In this document: piece by piece, positions 49,621-61,452 of the stretch | Layout of the letters: each line of letters starts with the position of its first letter | Position numbering within the stretch: position 1 is the stretch's first letter | From: Sipunculus nudus | Lineage: Eukaryota; Annelida; Sipuncula; Golfingiida; Sipunculidae | Direction of reading: 5' to 3' | Length of the DNA stretch: 64,000 bases | Assembly: GCA_026874595.1 (NCBI GenBank) | Contig: CM049309.1 | Span: 96,556,723-96,620,722, forward strand | Position numbers and translations under genes: made by a program | Notes under the pieces: generated by a model | The model's database searches: none | Told to the model about the DNA's origin: nothing | What the model saw: the letters and a program-made list of their open reading frames with translations, nothing else

Positions 49621-50533
49621 TTTCAAACAGTTGAAAGATATAGTTCCAATAATCTGGGATTTCTGCAACTTAACATTGTGTCTAGACGTCTAGACACTGT
49701 GTCTAGATGTCTAGACATATTGTCTAGACACCCCCCCCCCAGCCAGGTCAGTTGCCATGGTGATGTCTGGACCCCACCTGTTTGTACTGAGTGACCTCTT
49801 AACTTGGCTGCTGAAACTCAGCACATTGTCAAATCTGTTTTCAAATACAGAAAGCCTTTTTAAATTGGCTACAATGTTTTTTTAAAACTGTATTTACCCA
49901 ATCTATTCTTATAAAACTGGCAGAACCCTGCCATAGAATAATTCTTGTAAAGTTTAAACCAATCAGCTTAACAGTTTCATCATAAATTAGTGTATAAGCT
50001 AGAAGAGTTTAAAATTACATTTTCGCTTGTAAAAAACACATCAATGTAGGTCGCACCACTAATACCTCAAAATCAGATATGACATATGTGACAAACATTG
50101 GTATAAAATTTGGTGATTATAGCTCTAACCGTTTCTGAGATTTTAATTTTAGTGTGCTTTTTTGGACAGATGACTAGGTTCAACCTCCTGTAACTTGGCC
50201 AAAAATCTCTGAACTGGAACCATTCGAACAAACTTGAGAGATTGTTCCAGGGATCATTTCTGTGAAATATTGGACAATTTGGCTGGACAGTTTCAGAGAA
50301 GGAGATTGTTAAAGGTTTTTAAGCTTTTTCTCTTTAAAATCTAAATTAATGCAGATACCCAGTAATAAGCTCCAGGGCACCAAGTTTCAGATGTGACTAA
50401 TTCTTATATGTAATTTGGAGCTGCTAGCTCCGACGGTTTCTGACTTACAGCCATGGACGGCGGAAAGCCAGCCCTGGAGGGCGGACGGCTGACGACGACG
50501 CTGCGCCATCGCATAAGCTCACTGGTTCGCTAA
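49621..50533 (+). mobile_element. Hel-3 3' portion with preceding spacer
   Basis: The first part holds a cluster of TCTAGA/GTCTAGAC palindromes (49680-49728) and a C-run. From about 49790 Hel-3 text follows (AGTTTCATCATAAA, GTAGGTCGCACCACTAATACC, CAACCTCCTGTAACTTGGCC) to the terminus TCACTGGTTCGCTAA at 50533. The 5' end is missing. Confidence 0.6.
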
Positions 50534-51260
50534 AAACAGATCAGTGGTTTTGATATTAGGCAGTCCTGAAGTGTGATAATAGGTTTTTCAATGGAAATTT
50601 GAGGTTTTCCCTAAATATCTCAAAGGGACGAAGTCATATTGACCAAATTTTTGGTATGGTAAGAGATTTTAGGGACATCTAACAGTATGCCGAATTTTGG
50701 TATCGTAGGTCTAACGGTTTCAAAACGTGCAATATCTTGATGATGAAAGATTTGGGATGGAAAGTCTGGCTTCAAATGCATATGCATTTTTTTTAAAGAA
50801 ATGAGTCCTGTGACCATGACCTTTGACTGTTGGACCCCAAAATCCACACGGTTCCTACTAAAGTGGTGAGTCATATATAAGTTAAGTTTGAAACCAATAT
50901 GTCAATTTAAACTGGAGTTATCATCTTGAAACTAATTTGTGAACAGATAGCCCCTGTGACCTTGACCTTTGACCATGTGACCCAAAATTAATTTATGCTC
51001 TATCAAGATACTGGAGGTTTTGTATTATATTTTTTATTATTCTGGGGGGTACTTTCAAGCCCCATAGCTCAGAGGATATAGGTCGCAGTGAACTAATTTC
51101 AGGTTTCCGAGGAGATTTTTTATTGACCTCCCCAGATATTCACTTAGAAAAACTTCTAGGTCCAGCAGTTACGATTTGTGCCCTGCTAACGGACGGCCGG
51201 ATGGCCGACGGACAAAGCACCATTCCTATACCTCAGTTGACTTACAGTCAGCTGAGCTAA

Positions 51261-52064
51261 AAAAAAATCATTTTGGCTTAATTTCTTGGTCGGTCCGGGT
51301 CATAGTTCTCTGCCTTAACAATGTTTATTTTTTTACATTCCCTTGTCTTAAAATCACTCAATTATCAGATATCTTACTGCATCGTCTGAAAGGATAAAAT
51401 TTAAATATGTCCAGCTCCCTTAATAATTATGATCTGTGAGTAAAGAGTGGCAGGTCAGACTCCCAATTTTGACACCGGACTTTTCTGATAAATGTCTATG
51501 ACATATGTGCAATGTGAGTATTTTATATGCAGGCGCTTGAAGCTTTCTATCCCTTAAAGCTTTGGTAACATCAACCGATATTCCCTTCTCTTTCCTGCAA
51601 GACAATATGAAATACCTTTAAGTTTTATTCGCGGTCTTTGGAAATGATCCATGGGTGATCACTACTGTTCTTATCTTTCTTATATGTGAGAATATGATAG
51701 AATTATCTGCTTAATGCTACATGACACACGATTGGTGGATGAGATGCCTCGCCTGGCACCCCAGAAAGAGAACCAATCAGAGACTTGTATACTACAAGCC
51801 TGGGCGCCCAGTTTCATTCATAAGATTTTTTGGCGGGAAAATGATCCCTGTGCAACAGTTCTGAGCAGCGTGTACAAATAAGATATCATAAGCAGACAAT
51901 TGTCGATGATCTATTCACTTTTGAGATGACATTTTCTTCAGGAGTTTTCTCTAACTATCAAGTAACAAGCGAACCCTTATGAGTTATAACTGCAGGGCTA
52001 ACCTACAGAAGATGTAACCATCATGCCATGTGTACCACCTTATTAGGCCATCGGCATCATAAAA
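51261..52064. other. Low-copy island between two Hel-2 elements
   Basis: About 800 bp without element sequence. It carries the promoter-like cluster annotated at 51731-51841. On minus an open frame of 61 codons (51420-51605) includes KEKGISVDVTKALRDRK after an acceptor-like GTCTTGCAG, followed by a stop and an AATAAA near 51328. I do not recognise the peptide and see no donor, so an exon is possible but not supported. Confidence 0.4.
51731..51841. promoter_or_regulatory. Promoter-like cluster: two CCAAT boxes and an E2F site
   Basis: ATTGG (inverted CCAAT) is at 51731-51735 and AACCAATCAGA at 51771-51781. A consensus E2F site TTTTTGGCGGGAAAA is at 51827-51841, and a TGGGCGCCCA palindrome at 51801-51810. 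This combination is typical of TATA-less promoters of growth- or cell-cycle-regulated genes and is unlike the surrounding AT-rich repeats. The direction and the gene served are unknown. Confidence 0.4.
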
Positions 52065-54426
52065 CAAGGGACCCATGGGTCAGAGCGCTCAGCTATTATA
52101 TATGATAAAAAAATATGATTTAGAAAATTGGCACATGCTTGTTTTGTGTGGAAATAAATATAAGCTGTATTATGAGTTGTGGGTGTTTAGCTTATGTATG
52201 ATTTTGATAGTATCTTTGGAGACAGGGAAGAGGTTTGATTTTACTTATTATATTAACAAATGGAGTGCTATTGTCACACAGATTTTGACTTGGCCATATA
52301 ACTTATAAGCAGAACATATAAGAGTTTATATAAGAATAACTACAATTTGTCCCAAATATAATTTTTATTAAAAATAATAAGAGAATCGTATGATTATTTA
52401 AAATAAAATATGACTGAAATGATTATTAAAATAATATCAAAGAATATATTCATGAACGCATTCATGAATACATTTTGAAAGTATTTGTTCTGGTATTCAT
52501 ATACTTTCATTTTTACCTGAATTCACATTCTTATGCAAGAAATTTTATAATGGAGAACATATTCATATTCGTATTCAAATACATTTGCAAAGTATTTGCA
52601 CCATTTCTGGTATTTATTCAGTTTTCACCAAACAGTGATGTTGAGAATCCAGAATATACAAAATTCACACATTTAAATAATGATCATAAGTACCTGGTTT
52701 TATGGCAATTATTCATAATAAAAAAAATAAATGTAATATATTCATTTTGTACTAATTTCACATCAACACACTAGACACAGCAGGAATCTAGATTAATATT
52801 ATCAACTGCATCTTTGTCTATCATTAATTTCCTTCATATGATCCCTAATGATTAGTAATGAATAATATGATTTATTTTTTATCATTAAAATTGAACTGAA
52901 AAATACCATAGGTGACTGCATGGTGTTATTTGGAATATGTGATATTCTATCAATTGATACAAGATTCTTATATCATCAGTAATTGCAAGTTAATTTCCTG
53001 TTATTATCAACTAACAAATTCCTTTTCTATTTTTCTTTAATTTGTTATTAAAAATCAATAAAAATTTATTGATTTATTGTTTATTGTTAGTTAAAACTAC
53101 TAGATGACTTGGGTTGGACACCTGGATCAACTGTGGCTGGCCATAAGCTGCCTGGCTGCCCCAGTGTATGCCTCCCATCAAGCGTGCATAATTTGATGAA
53201 AGGTCAACATACAGGTGACTCAAATGGGGCTGGGGAGAGCTAAGGTCTGACATGGTCTCATAAAAACATTAATAAAAGCTACAATTTTTGGCCAATATCT
53301 TCCAGCTTTCTTTACTAAAAAGCTGAAATCCTTATGTGTGCATGATATGAAAATTATATCAACAGTGCTCACAGTAATCAAACGTGCCATGGTCAAAGTT
53401 TGGCAAAATTAAAGGTACTAATTTTATATTTATACTGATAACTTATAAAATTTGAAAAATTCAGAACTAATTTTGGGTATTCAATTGAATCTTGATAAAA
53501 TAATGTTACATTCCTGACAAATAATCTCTAGCTTCAGCAATCCTCTTGTTAAGGGAGTAAATATATTTCTTGATTTTTTACAAAGTGCATTATGTTTGGG
53601 CCCATAACTTAAAACAATTATGCAATACTGACATCATTTCTGGCATGTGCATAGAGAATGTATAGAAAAATATATTATATATGATTAAAGTCAGATCAGT
53701 GGTTTTAATATTAGGCAGTCTTGAAGTGTAACAATTGTTTTTTAATGGAAAAATGAAGTTTTTCATTAATATCTCAAAGGTATTAAGTCCTAGTGACCAA
53801 ATTCTTGGCATGGTAGGGGATTTTGGAGACATCTAATTGTATGCCAAACTTTTGGAACTGAGAGCTGAAGCTGGGGAGCTGAGCTCTTGCAAACTGCATA
53901 ACACTATCTTGATGTAAGCAATATGTTACATGGCGCTTGAAAACTTGAATAAAATCTACAGTTTCTTATCAACTGGTTTCAAATTTTTTGTGTTAACAGA
54001 CAAAATGCTTACAAAAACACGCTGTGAAAATTAAATCCACAGTACTTACAGAAAAAAAAGTGCCATGGTCAAAGTTGGGCAAAATTTAAGGTATCAACTT
54101 TTTATTTTGTTAATATTTTAAAATATTTACAAGATTTTGATCTAATTTTGGGTATACAATTTGATTTTGATTAATTAAAGTTATATTACTGGAAAAAAAT
54201 CCATAGCTTTTACATGTTGTGTTAAGTGATCAAATATCTTTCCTGATTTTTTACAAAATGCATTATGTTTGGGCCAGTAACTTTTTTAAATTATATAAAA
54301 CAGACATAATTTCTGGCATGTACATAGGAACTATATAGGGGAATATTTATGGTAAATATGAAGAAAAAACAGATGAGTAGTTTTGATATTAGGCAGTCCT
54401 AAAGTATGAAAATAGGTTTTTAATAA

Positions 54427-57400
54427 CAAGGCCTACAGGCCTAATGCGAACCTGTGCAATGAGATTACACCAGGTATAATGCTTCAATGCTGGACCATTA
54501 CTTTTCAAGAAAATGTGTAACATGTATATGAACAATATGTCTGCAGCATATACATAAATATAGGTGGCGCCACCTGTCATAAAATCAAGAAAGCTGTCCA
54601 GGATGTATACACATGCAAAATTTCAGGTGGATAAGTCCAACCAATGCAGTGATATGAGTGTTTTTATCCCAAGGCAGATGAACAGATGGACGCTGAGCAA
54701 ATATGGTGGCAGGTGGTGGCACCAATTTTGTGTATGATTAAGATATATATGAGATCTATACACATGCAACATTTCAGGGGGATATGTGAAACCAGGCCAA
54801 AAAAAAAAGCCTGAATGTCTGCAGCATATACATAAATGTAGGTGGCACCACCTGCCAAAAAATCTAGAAAGCTATCCAAGATGTATTAACATGCAAAATT
54901 TTAGGCAGATAAGTCAAACAACTGCCAAGATATGAGTGATTTTATCCCACAGCAAACAAACAGATGGAGGCTGTGCAAAAATGATTGCAGGTGGCGCCAA
55001 CAGTTTTGCGTATGATAAAGAGCTATGTGAGATCTATTAACATGCAAAATTTTTGCCCAATCAGTCAAATGGTTCCTATGATATGAGCTTGGATGTCTGC
55101 AGCATAAACTGAATGTAGGTGGCGCCACCTGTCATAAAATCAAGAAAGCTGTCAAGGATGTATAAACCTGCAAAATTTTAGGCAGATATGTCAAACCACT
55201 GCCGAGATATGAGTGATTTTATCCCACAGCAAACAAACAGACGGAGGCTGTGCAAAAATGATTGCAGGTGGCGCCACCAGTTTTGCGTATGATAAAGAGC
55301 TATGTGAGATCTATAATCATGCAAAATTTTTGCCCAATTGTTCAAATTGTTCCTTAGATATGAGCTTGGATGTCTGCAGCATAAATTTGAATGTAGGTGG
55401 TGTCACCTGTCATAAAATCAAGAATAGATGTTAAGGATGTATAAACCTGCAAAATTTTTGGCAGATATGTCAAACCACTGCCCAGATATGAGTGATTTAT
55501 CCTACAGCAAACAAACAAACAAGATGCTGTGCAAAAATGATTGCAGATGGCGCCACCAATTTTACATATGATAAAGAGCTATGTGAGATCTATAAACATG
55601 GAAATATTTTGCCCAATCGGTCAAATTGTTCCTTAGATATGAGTTTGGATGTCTGCAGCTTAAACATGAATGAAGGTGGCGCCACCTGTCATAAAATCAA
55701 GAAAGCTGTCCAGGATGCATACACATGCAAAATTTCAGGTGGATAAGTCCAACCAATGCAGAGATATGAGTGTTTTAATCCCAAGGCAGATGAACAGATG
55801 GACGTTGTGCAAAAAAAAATGCAGGTGGCGCCACCATTTTTAGTGTATGTTTTAAAGCTTTCCAAGGGCCACATTTGTGCAAAATCTTTAGCCTTATCGG
55901 TCAAACGGTTCAAAAGATATGTGGGTTTACGTGTGGAAACAGACGCTGGGCAGAAAGGAAAGGTCAGAGGTCAACCAAAAATGAGGGCGCAGCAGTTCAC
56001 ATGTGACCAATCATAATTCTAAATGTTAAACAAGGCCTACAAGCCTAATGCGAACCTGTGCATTGGGAAATACACCAGGTATAATGCTTCAATGCTGGAC
56101 CATTACTTCTCATGTATATGAACAATGCAAATACTAAACATTTTATATAAGAAACAATTACACAAACATCACTGCTGAAATTCCGGCATAGGTGCACACA
56201 AAACAAAAATGATTGTAGCTGGCATCACCAGTTTTGTATACAACAAAGCTATCAGAGATATATACATATGCCCAATTTCAGACTGATATATCAAACCCTC
56301 CTGAGAAATAAGCAGGGACACACACTGTGCAAAAATTACTGTAAGTGGCACCACCAGTCTTGTATAAGACAAAGCTATTCGATATGTATAAACATGCCCA
56401 AATTTCAGGCTGATATAACAAATTCCTCTGTAGAAATAAGCAGGCACATACACTGTGCAAAAGTAATTGTAGGTGGCAACACCTGTCTTGTTAACGAGAA
56501 AGCCATCAAAGACAAATAGACAGGTCAAAATATCAGGCCCATACATCAAACTTACCTTGAGTCTGATGCATGGAGCTGACCAGGCTTAGGTGAGAAAGGC
56601 AGTTGCCCTGAGTGACCTGTGACAAATTGCAGCCTCAAGCTACTGCACTGAATGAACTCTTGACCTGCACCTGGCTAGACTGAGTGAACTTTTGACCTGT
56701 ACCTGGCTGCACTGAGTGAACTCTTAATCTGTTCCATAATCTGACACAGTTGGCAGTCTGCCAAAGCTATAAATAGATTCAGGCTGAACTTTGGTGCCAA
56801 ATATGATGCAGTGAGCAGTCTGCCAAAGCTATAAATAGAATGCAGCTACTGCACTGAGTGGACTCTTGACCTGTACCTGGCTGCACTTCTTCAATCCTGG
56901 CACTGTGCCAAAACTATTTATAGAGCTGACATCATCTTGGCTAATGGCCAACATCAAGGCACTGGCAATCTGCCAATGGTAAACCAAGTGCTGCCATCTG
57001 AACACAAAAGTGGTCCCTACTTGAAATAACTTTGAAATTTATTTTCCCAATACAAAACGCTTTTCAGTTGACTTTTTATAAAAAAGAAGTCAGGAATATA
57101 TGCACGGATGCATACTGAATGCAAAATTAAAATACAGATATATCTCATTGATGGCAAATTTTTGAATTAAGTTGAGTAGATATACCAATAATTTATAATC
57201 CATGTACAGTTGTCTTTATATAGCCACATAGAGCTGAATATTCATGATTGTAACATTGCCTGGTATGATGGATAACTTAAATCATAAATCTAAATTTTTT
57301 AAAAGCTTTTAAAAAATCTTTCTTGTCAATATTAACCAAAGATAACCTGAAATCTAAAAGTCTTGTGGCATGATGTAAAAGATGCTGATAAACTGGTGCC

Positions 57401-58499
57401 AGGCTAAATGTAACAGCATCACACAGCTAACATATATGGTAAAATGACTCAATTCAATCTCCATAATTCAGCCAAAAATCATTCATGTGGAACCATTAAT
57501 GACAATTATTAAAAGAATTATTGTAGGAATTATTCTTGTAAAATATTTAACAAACTGGCTTCAGTGGCATCAGTCAAAAACGTTTCGCAGGTTTATAACC
57601 CATATAGGAAGATACAGCAAACTGGCTAAGTTCAGCTTCCCGTAACTCAGCCAAAAACCACTGAACCAAAACCATTTGAACAAACCTGAATTATCAACAT
57701 ATGAGGATAATTAATGTGTGAGATTTAAGAATTTGGCCCAGTGGTTTTGAGAAGAAGATCTTTGTAGCCACTGAGCTAAAATTGGCTGTTATGGCATATG
57801 ACTAAATTAAGCTTCCCATAACTTAGCCAAAAGTCACTGAAAAGAGACCATTTGAACAAACTTCAGAAATCACTACTCTAGGATCATTTCTCTGCGATAT
57901 TAAACATTTTGGCCATATGGTTTCAAAGAAGAAGTTTTTTGTAGCAGTCAATGTGATACAGGCATTGATGACTCTGTACAAAAAAGGCCGATGCAGGTGG
58001 CGCCACCAATACCTCAATTTCAGATAAGAACAATGTGACCAACATTGGCATAAAATTTGGTGATGATAGCTCCAGCCGTTTCTAAGATTCAATTTTTAAT
58101 ATGCTTTTTTGCACAGTTAACAAAGTTTAACCTCCTGTAACTCAGCCAAAAATCTCCCAACTGGAACCATTCGAACAAACTTGAGAAAGATTGTTCCAGG
58201 GATCATTTCTGTGAAATATTGGACAATTTGGCTGGACAGTTTCGGAGAAGAAGATTTTTAAAGCTTTTTTTTAGCTTTTTCCCTATAAAATCTAAGTAAA
58301 TGCAGTTAGAAAAAAAATAAACAAAATCCGATATAGTTTTTTGGATGACTGATCATTTGCAAAAAAAATTAGTGATGCTAGCTCCTGCCATTTTTGAGAT
58401 AGCTATGGTTAACGTACAGACGACGCACAACGCATGACGTACGACGCACAACACATGACGGACGACGCCTTCCATTGCATAAGCTCACAGGTTCACTAA
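54427..58499 (+). mobile_element. Hel-3 complex with two 5' ends and one 3' end
   Basis: A Hel-3 5' end (CAAGGCCTACAGGCCTAATG, GCGAACCTGTG) is at 54427 and a second (CAAGGCCTACAAGCCTAATG) at 56031. Only one 3' end (CTCACAGGTTCACTAA) is present, at 58499. Between the two starts is a Hel-1-type array (about 54540-56030) without Hel-1 ends. From 56031 the element is a regular 2.47-kb Hel-3. The outer flanks match an empty Hel-2 site, so the compound may have inserted as one unit. The frames at 55213-56016 and 57823 are repeat translations. Confidence 0.7.
54540..56030 (+). repeat. Hel-1-type half-unit array inside Hel-3
   Basis: About five units carry GGTGGCGCCACC or near-matches, GATGTCTGCAGCATA, GCTATGTGAGATCTATA and the tail GTCAGAGGTCAACC. 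It stops before the Hel-1 terminal hairpin, where the second Hel-3 5' end begins. Confidence 0.75.
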
Positions 58500-59756
58500 A
58501 AATTTGAGGTTTTTCCTTAATTTCTCATAGAAAAGAAGTCACAAAGACCCAGTTTTCGGCTTGGTAGGAGATCTTGGGGACATCTAACATTATGCCGAAT
58601 TTTGGATTCCTAGGTCTCACGGTTTCAAAAAGTGCCACATCTACGGACAGACGGACGGACGGACAGACAGACGGACGGACGACGGACAATGGACCACGAC
58701 TATAGCTCAGATGACTTATAGTCAGCTGAGCTAAAAATTGTTTCCCTTCTGACTGGGTGAGAAAACAAGGGACCCATGGGTCACGGCGCTCAGCTGATCG
58801 TGATTGGACTATAAATGTTTCTCCACTGTGATACTATATCGAGTCGATAAAGCTTATGAATATCATGGACATATTGGGCTATTATAAAGGAATGTAATGT
58901 AATATGTGAGTAAATGATAAATGAAATAACCTGACTGATGGATTAATAGAGTCAAATATAGTGGTTCATTTTTTATTTATTTAGGAGGGGTTGAAAATTG
59001 TGATATATTTGAGCAAATATGAATGCAATGACAGCAGTAATAAGCAGTAGTAGATTGATGATAAGGCTATTTGTTGAAGGATCTAAAGTGTATGGTAGTC
59101 TGCAAGCTTTCAATTTGACAGATATGATGTTATGATTTACTATGCTGATGAAGTGATTTATGAATTTGTGACTGTATGACACAATATCTCTTTAGTCTTG
59201 ACAAGGTACATTATTGTGATGCCCACTATGTCTACATATTACACAATATTGACATAATTTCTGGCATGTACATAGGTACCCATGAACGAATAGTTATACA
59301 AAATATTAAAGTATGAATATATCTGATTCATCTTGTTCTTGCTTACTGAGGCTGACTTTGGGATGGGGTTCAGAGAAGGGAAAAGTGAGGGCAGCACGAA
59401 GGTGGATGTAGAAATATTCTATTGTAATGTTCTTCATTTATATAAGAATATGAAAAGCTAAAAGGAAAGGGGCCCTCCTACTTGGTTATAGTAAAGTTCT
59501 AAATATATGATTGCAAACTAATACTCTGACAAGACTGTTATGAAGAAAAACAGTAAAAGTTTTGAGATACTGTGATGCATATGAAAATTTACAGATGGAC
59601 AGGCAAGTGGACAGAATGGACTAATACCTTTATTTCACTTTCAAGGGAATAATGCATTTAAGTTTATATATAATCCTACTTTTTTTAAGCATATCCACTT
59701 TTCCATTAAGAAGTTTTTATCTGAATCATTTTTTTATTTACAATTTTTATAAATTT

Positions 59757-59895
59757 TTAATAAAAAAAAACTGAAAATATAAGTTAAAATATTAGAATTG
59801 TTGCAAAAGTTGCAATCATTATATATACAGAGTAAAAAACTGAAACTATAAGTTAAAATATTAGAATTGTTGCAAAAGTTGCAATCATCATATCC
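59757..59895. repeat. Two-copy tandem repeat, about 72 bp
   Basis: Two near-identical copies containing ATAAGTTAAAATATTAGAAT and TGTTGCAAAAGTTGCAATCA lie side by side in the outer Hel-2. Confidence 0.85.
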
Positions 59896-61452
59896 AGAGT
59901 GTAGCTCATATTGGGTCATATTATGCATACACATATATTTTATTATTTTTAAATCATGAATGTTTAAACTGAATTTAAAAGAAAATAATGCCACAACATG
60001 GCATCTACAAGAATATTCCTTGAATCACTATTAAAAAGTTTTGCACATTGGAGTTTTCAGTACATGCTTAATTTTATTCACCAAAATAAAATAAAAGATT
60101 CAGTAAATTTGATAAAATAAAACATATTTTCAAATAAAGTATACACACTGTTGGTTGAATGAGGGACAAACAATATCATTGTGCTAATTACTATCCCAGT
60201 TTTAATTTATTATTGGAATTAATAGTCAATTTCACACCTGGTGAAGTTTTTACTCTTCTGAAGTAAGGAATTACTTATCTCATGAACATCCACACTTTCA
60301 TAGCAATACACCACTTTGTGGACACAATTAAATGTACACTAACCCTGGTGGTACAATACAAAATCTAAAATGTAGCATAGCCTAGAATAAGAATGAATCA
60401 AATACGGAAAATAATAACATTCATCTAGTTTATGCACCATCGGGGGGGGGGGGGGGGGGGGAGTGCAGGGCAGAGGGGAAGCCTGCTGGTAGTGGCCAAG
60501 CTGACCCAAGGCAAGCTGCCTGGGGTGGGTTACATTATGCAAGTGAAGGCTGTACTACTAGGTGGGCTAGATGTAAACAACACTTGACATGGTGTATTAA
60601 AACATGAATAAAAGCTTTTCTTTCCAATCAATTTCTTTGAAATTTCAGATTTTAAAAGATTAAATCCTTAAGACCTTATGTATATATGCTGTGAAAATTA
60701 AATCAACAGTGCCAAAGTTGGACAAAATTTAAGGTATTGATTTTTTATTTATGCTAATAACTTGAAAAATTTGCAAAAATTCAGATCTAATTTTGGGTAA
60801 AAAATTGAATCTTGATTAAATAAAGTTATATTCCTGAAAAAAAAGTCCCTAGGTTCAGCAATTCTCATGTTAGGTGAGTAAATACATTTCCTGATTTTTT
60901 TAAAAACTGCACTCTGTTTTGGCCCATAACTTCAAAATAATACCCAATACTGACCTAATTTTTGGTATGTTCATAGAAAATGTATGAAAGAATGTGAATA
61001 CTAAAAACGATCAAAAACAGACAGTGGTTTTGATATTAGGCAGCCTTGAAGTGTAACAATGGCTTTTTTTAAGGAAAACGGAGTTTTTTTCCTTAATATC
61101 TCGAAGGAACGAAGTCCTAATGACCCAATTTTCGGTATGGTAGGAGATTTTGGGGACATCTAAAATTATGCCAACAGCTTGGGGAGCATAGAGATGTGCA
61201 CTGAATGACCTACAGTCATCAAAGTGGACTGCTTGACAATGTAAGGGAATACAACAAGAGCCTCCAAAAAAATTCAATAACTAGCCTAATTTTGCAGCTT
61301 TACTTTTTAAATTTCATATTTTAACAGATTAAATCCTTATGTTTACATGCTGTGAAAATTAAATCCACGGTACTTACAGGAAAAAAACGTGCCGTGGCCA
61401 AAGTTGGGCAAAATTTAAGGTACCAATTTTATATTTTTGCCAATATTTAAAA

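Larger units (their letters stand above)
46964..51260 (+). mobile_element. Outer Hel-2 element with Hel-1 and Hel-3 inside
   Basis: It starts CAAGGGACCCATGGCTCAC, with a diverged subterminal repeat (ACTTAGCTGA). It ends CAGTCAGCTGAGCTAA at 51260. Start and end belong to the same subfamily as 37569-38843 (GAATTTG near the 5' end, CCTATACCTCAGTTGAC at the 3' end). The interior is a mosaic: Hel-1 array 47200-49620, Hel-3 fragment to 50533, Hel-2 text of another subfamily to about 50728, then the TGTGACCATGACCTTTGAC block. Confidence 0.65.
52065..58734 (+). mobile_element. Outer Hel-2 element with nested Hel-3
   Basis: It starts CAAGGGACCCATGGGTCAG and GCTCAGCT and belongs to the TTATATATGATAAAA subfamily. 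It ends with GGAC repeats and TCAGCTGAGCTAA at 58734. It is interrupted at 54427-58499 by a Hel-3: the flanks GGTTTTTAATAA and AAATTTGAGG rejoin to a form matching 46050-46072. The 5' half is collinear with 36718-37392 plus 42155-43674. Confidence 0.8.
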
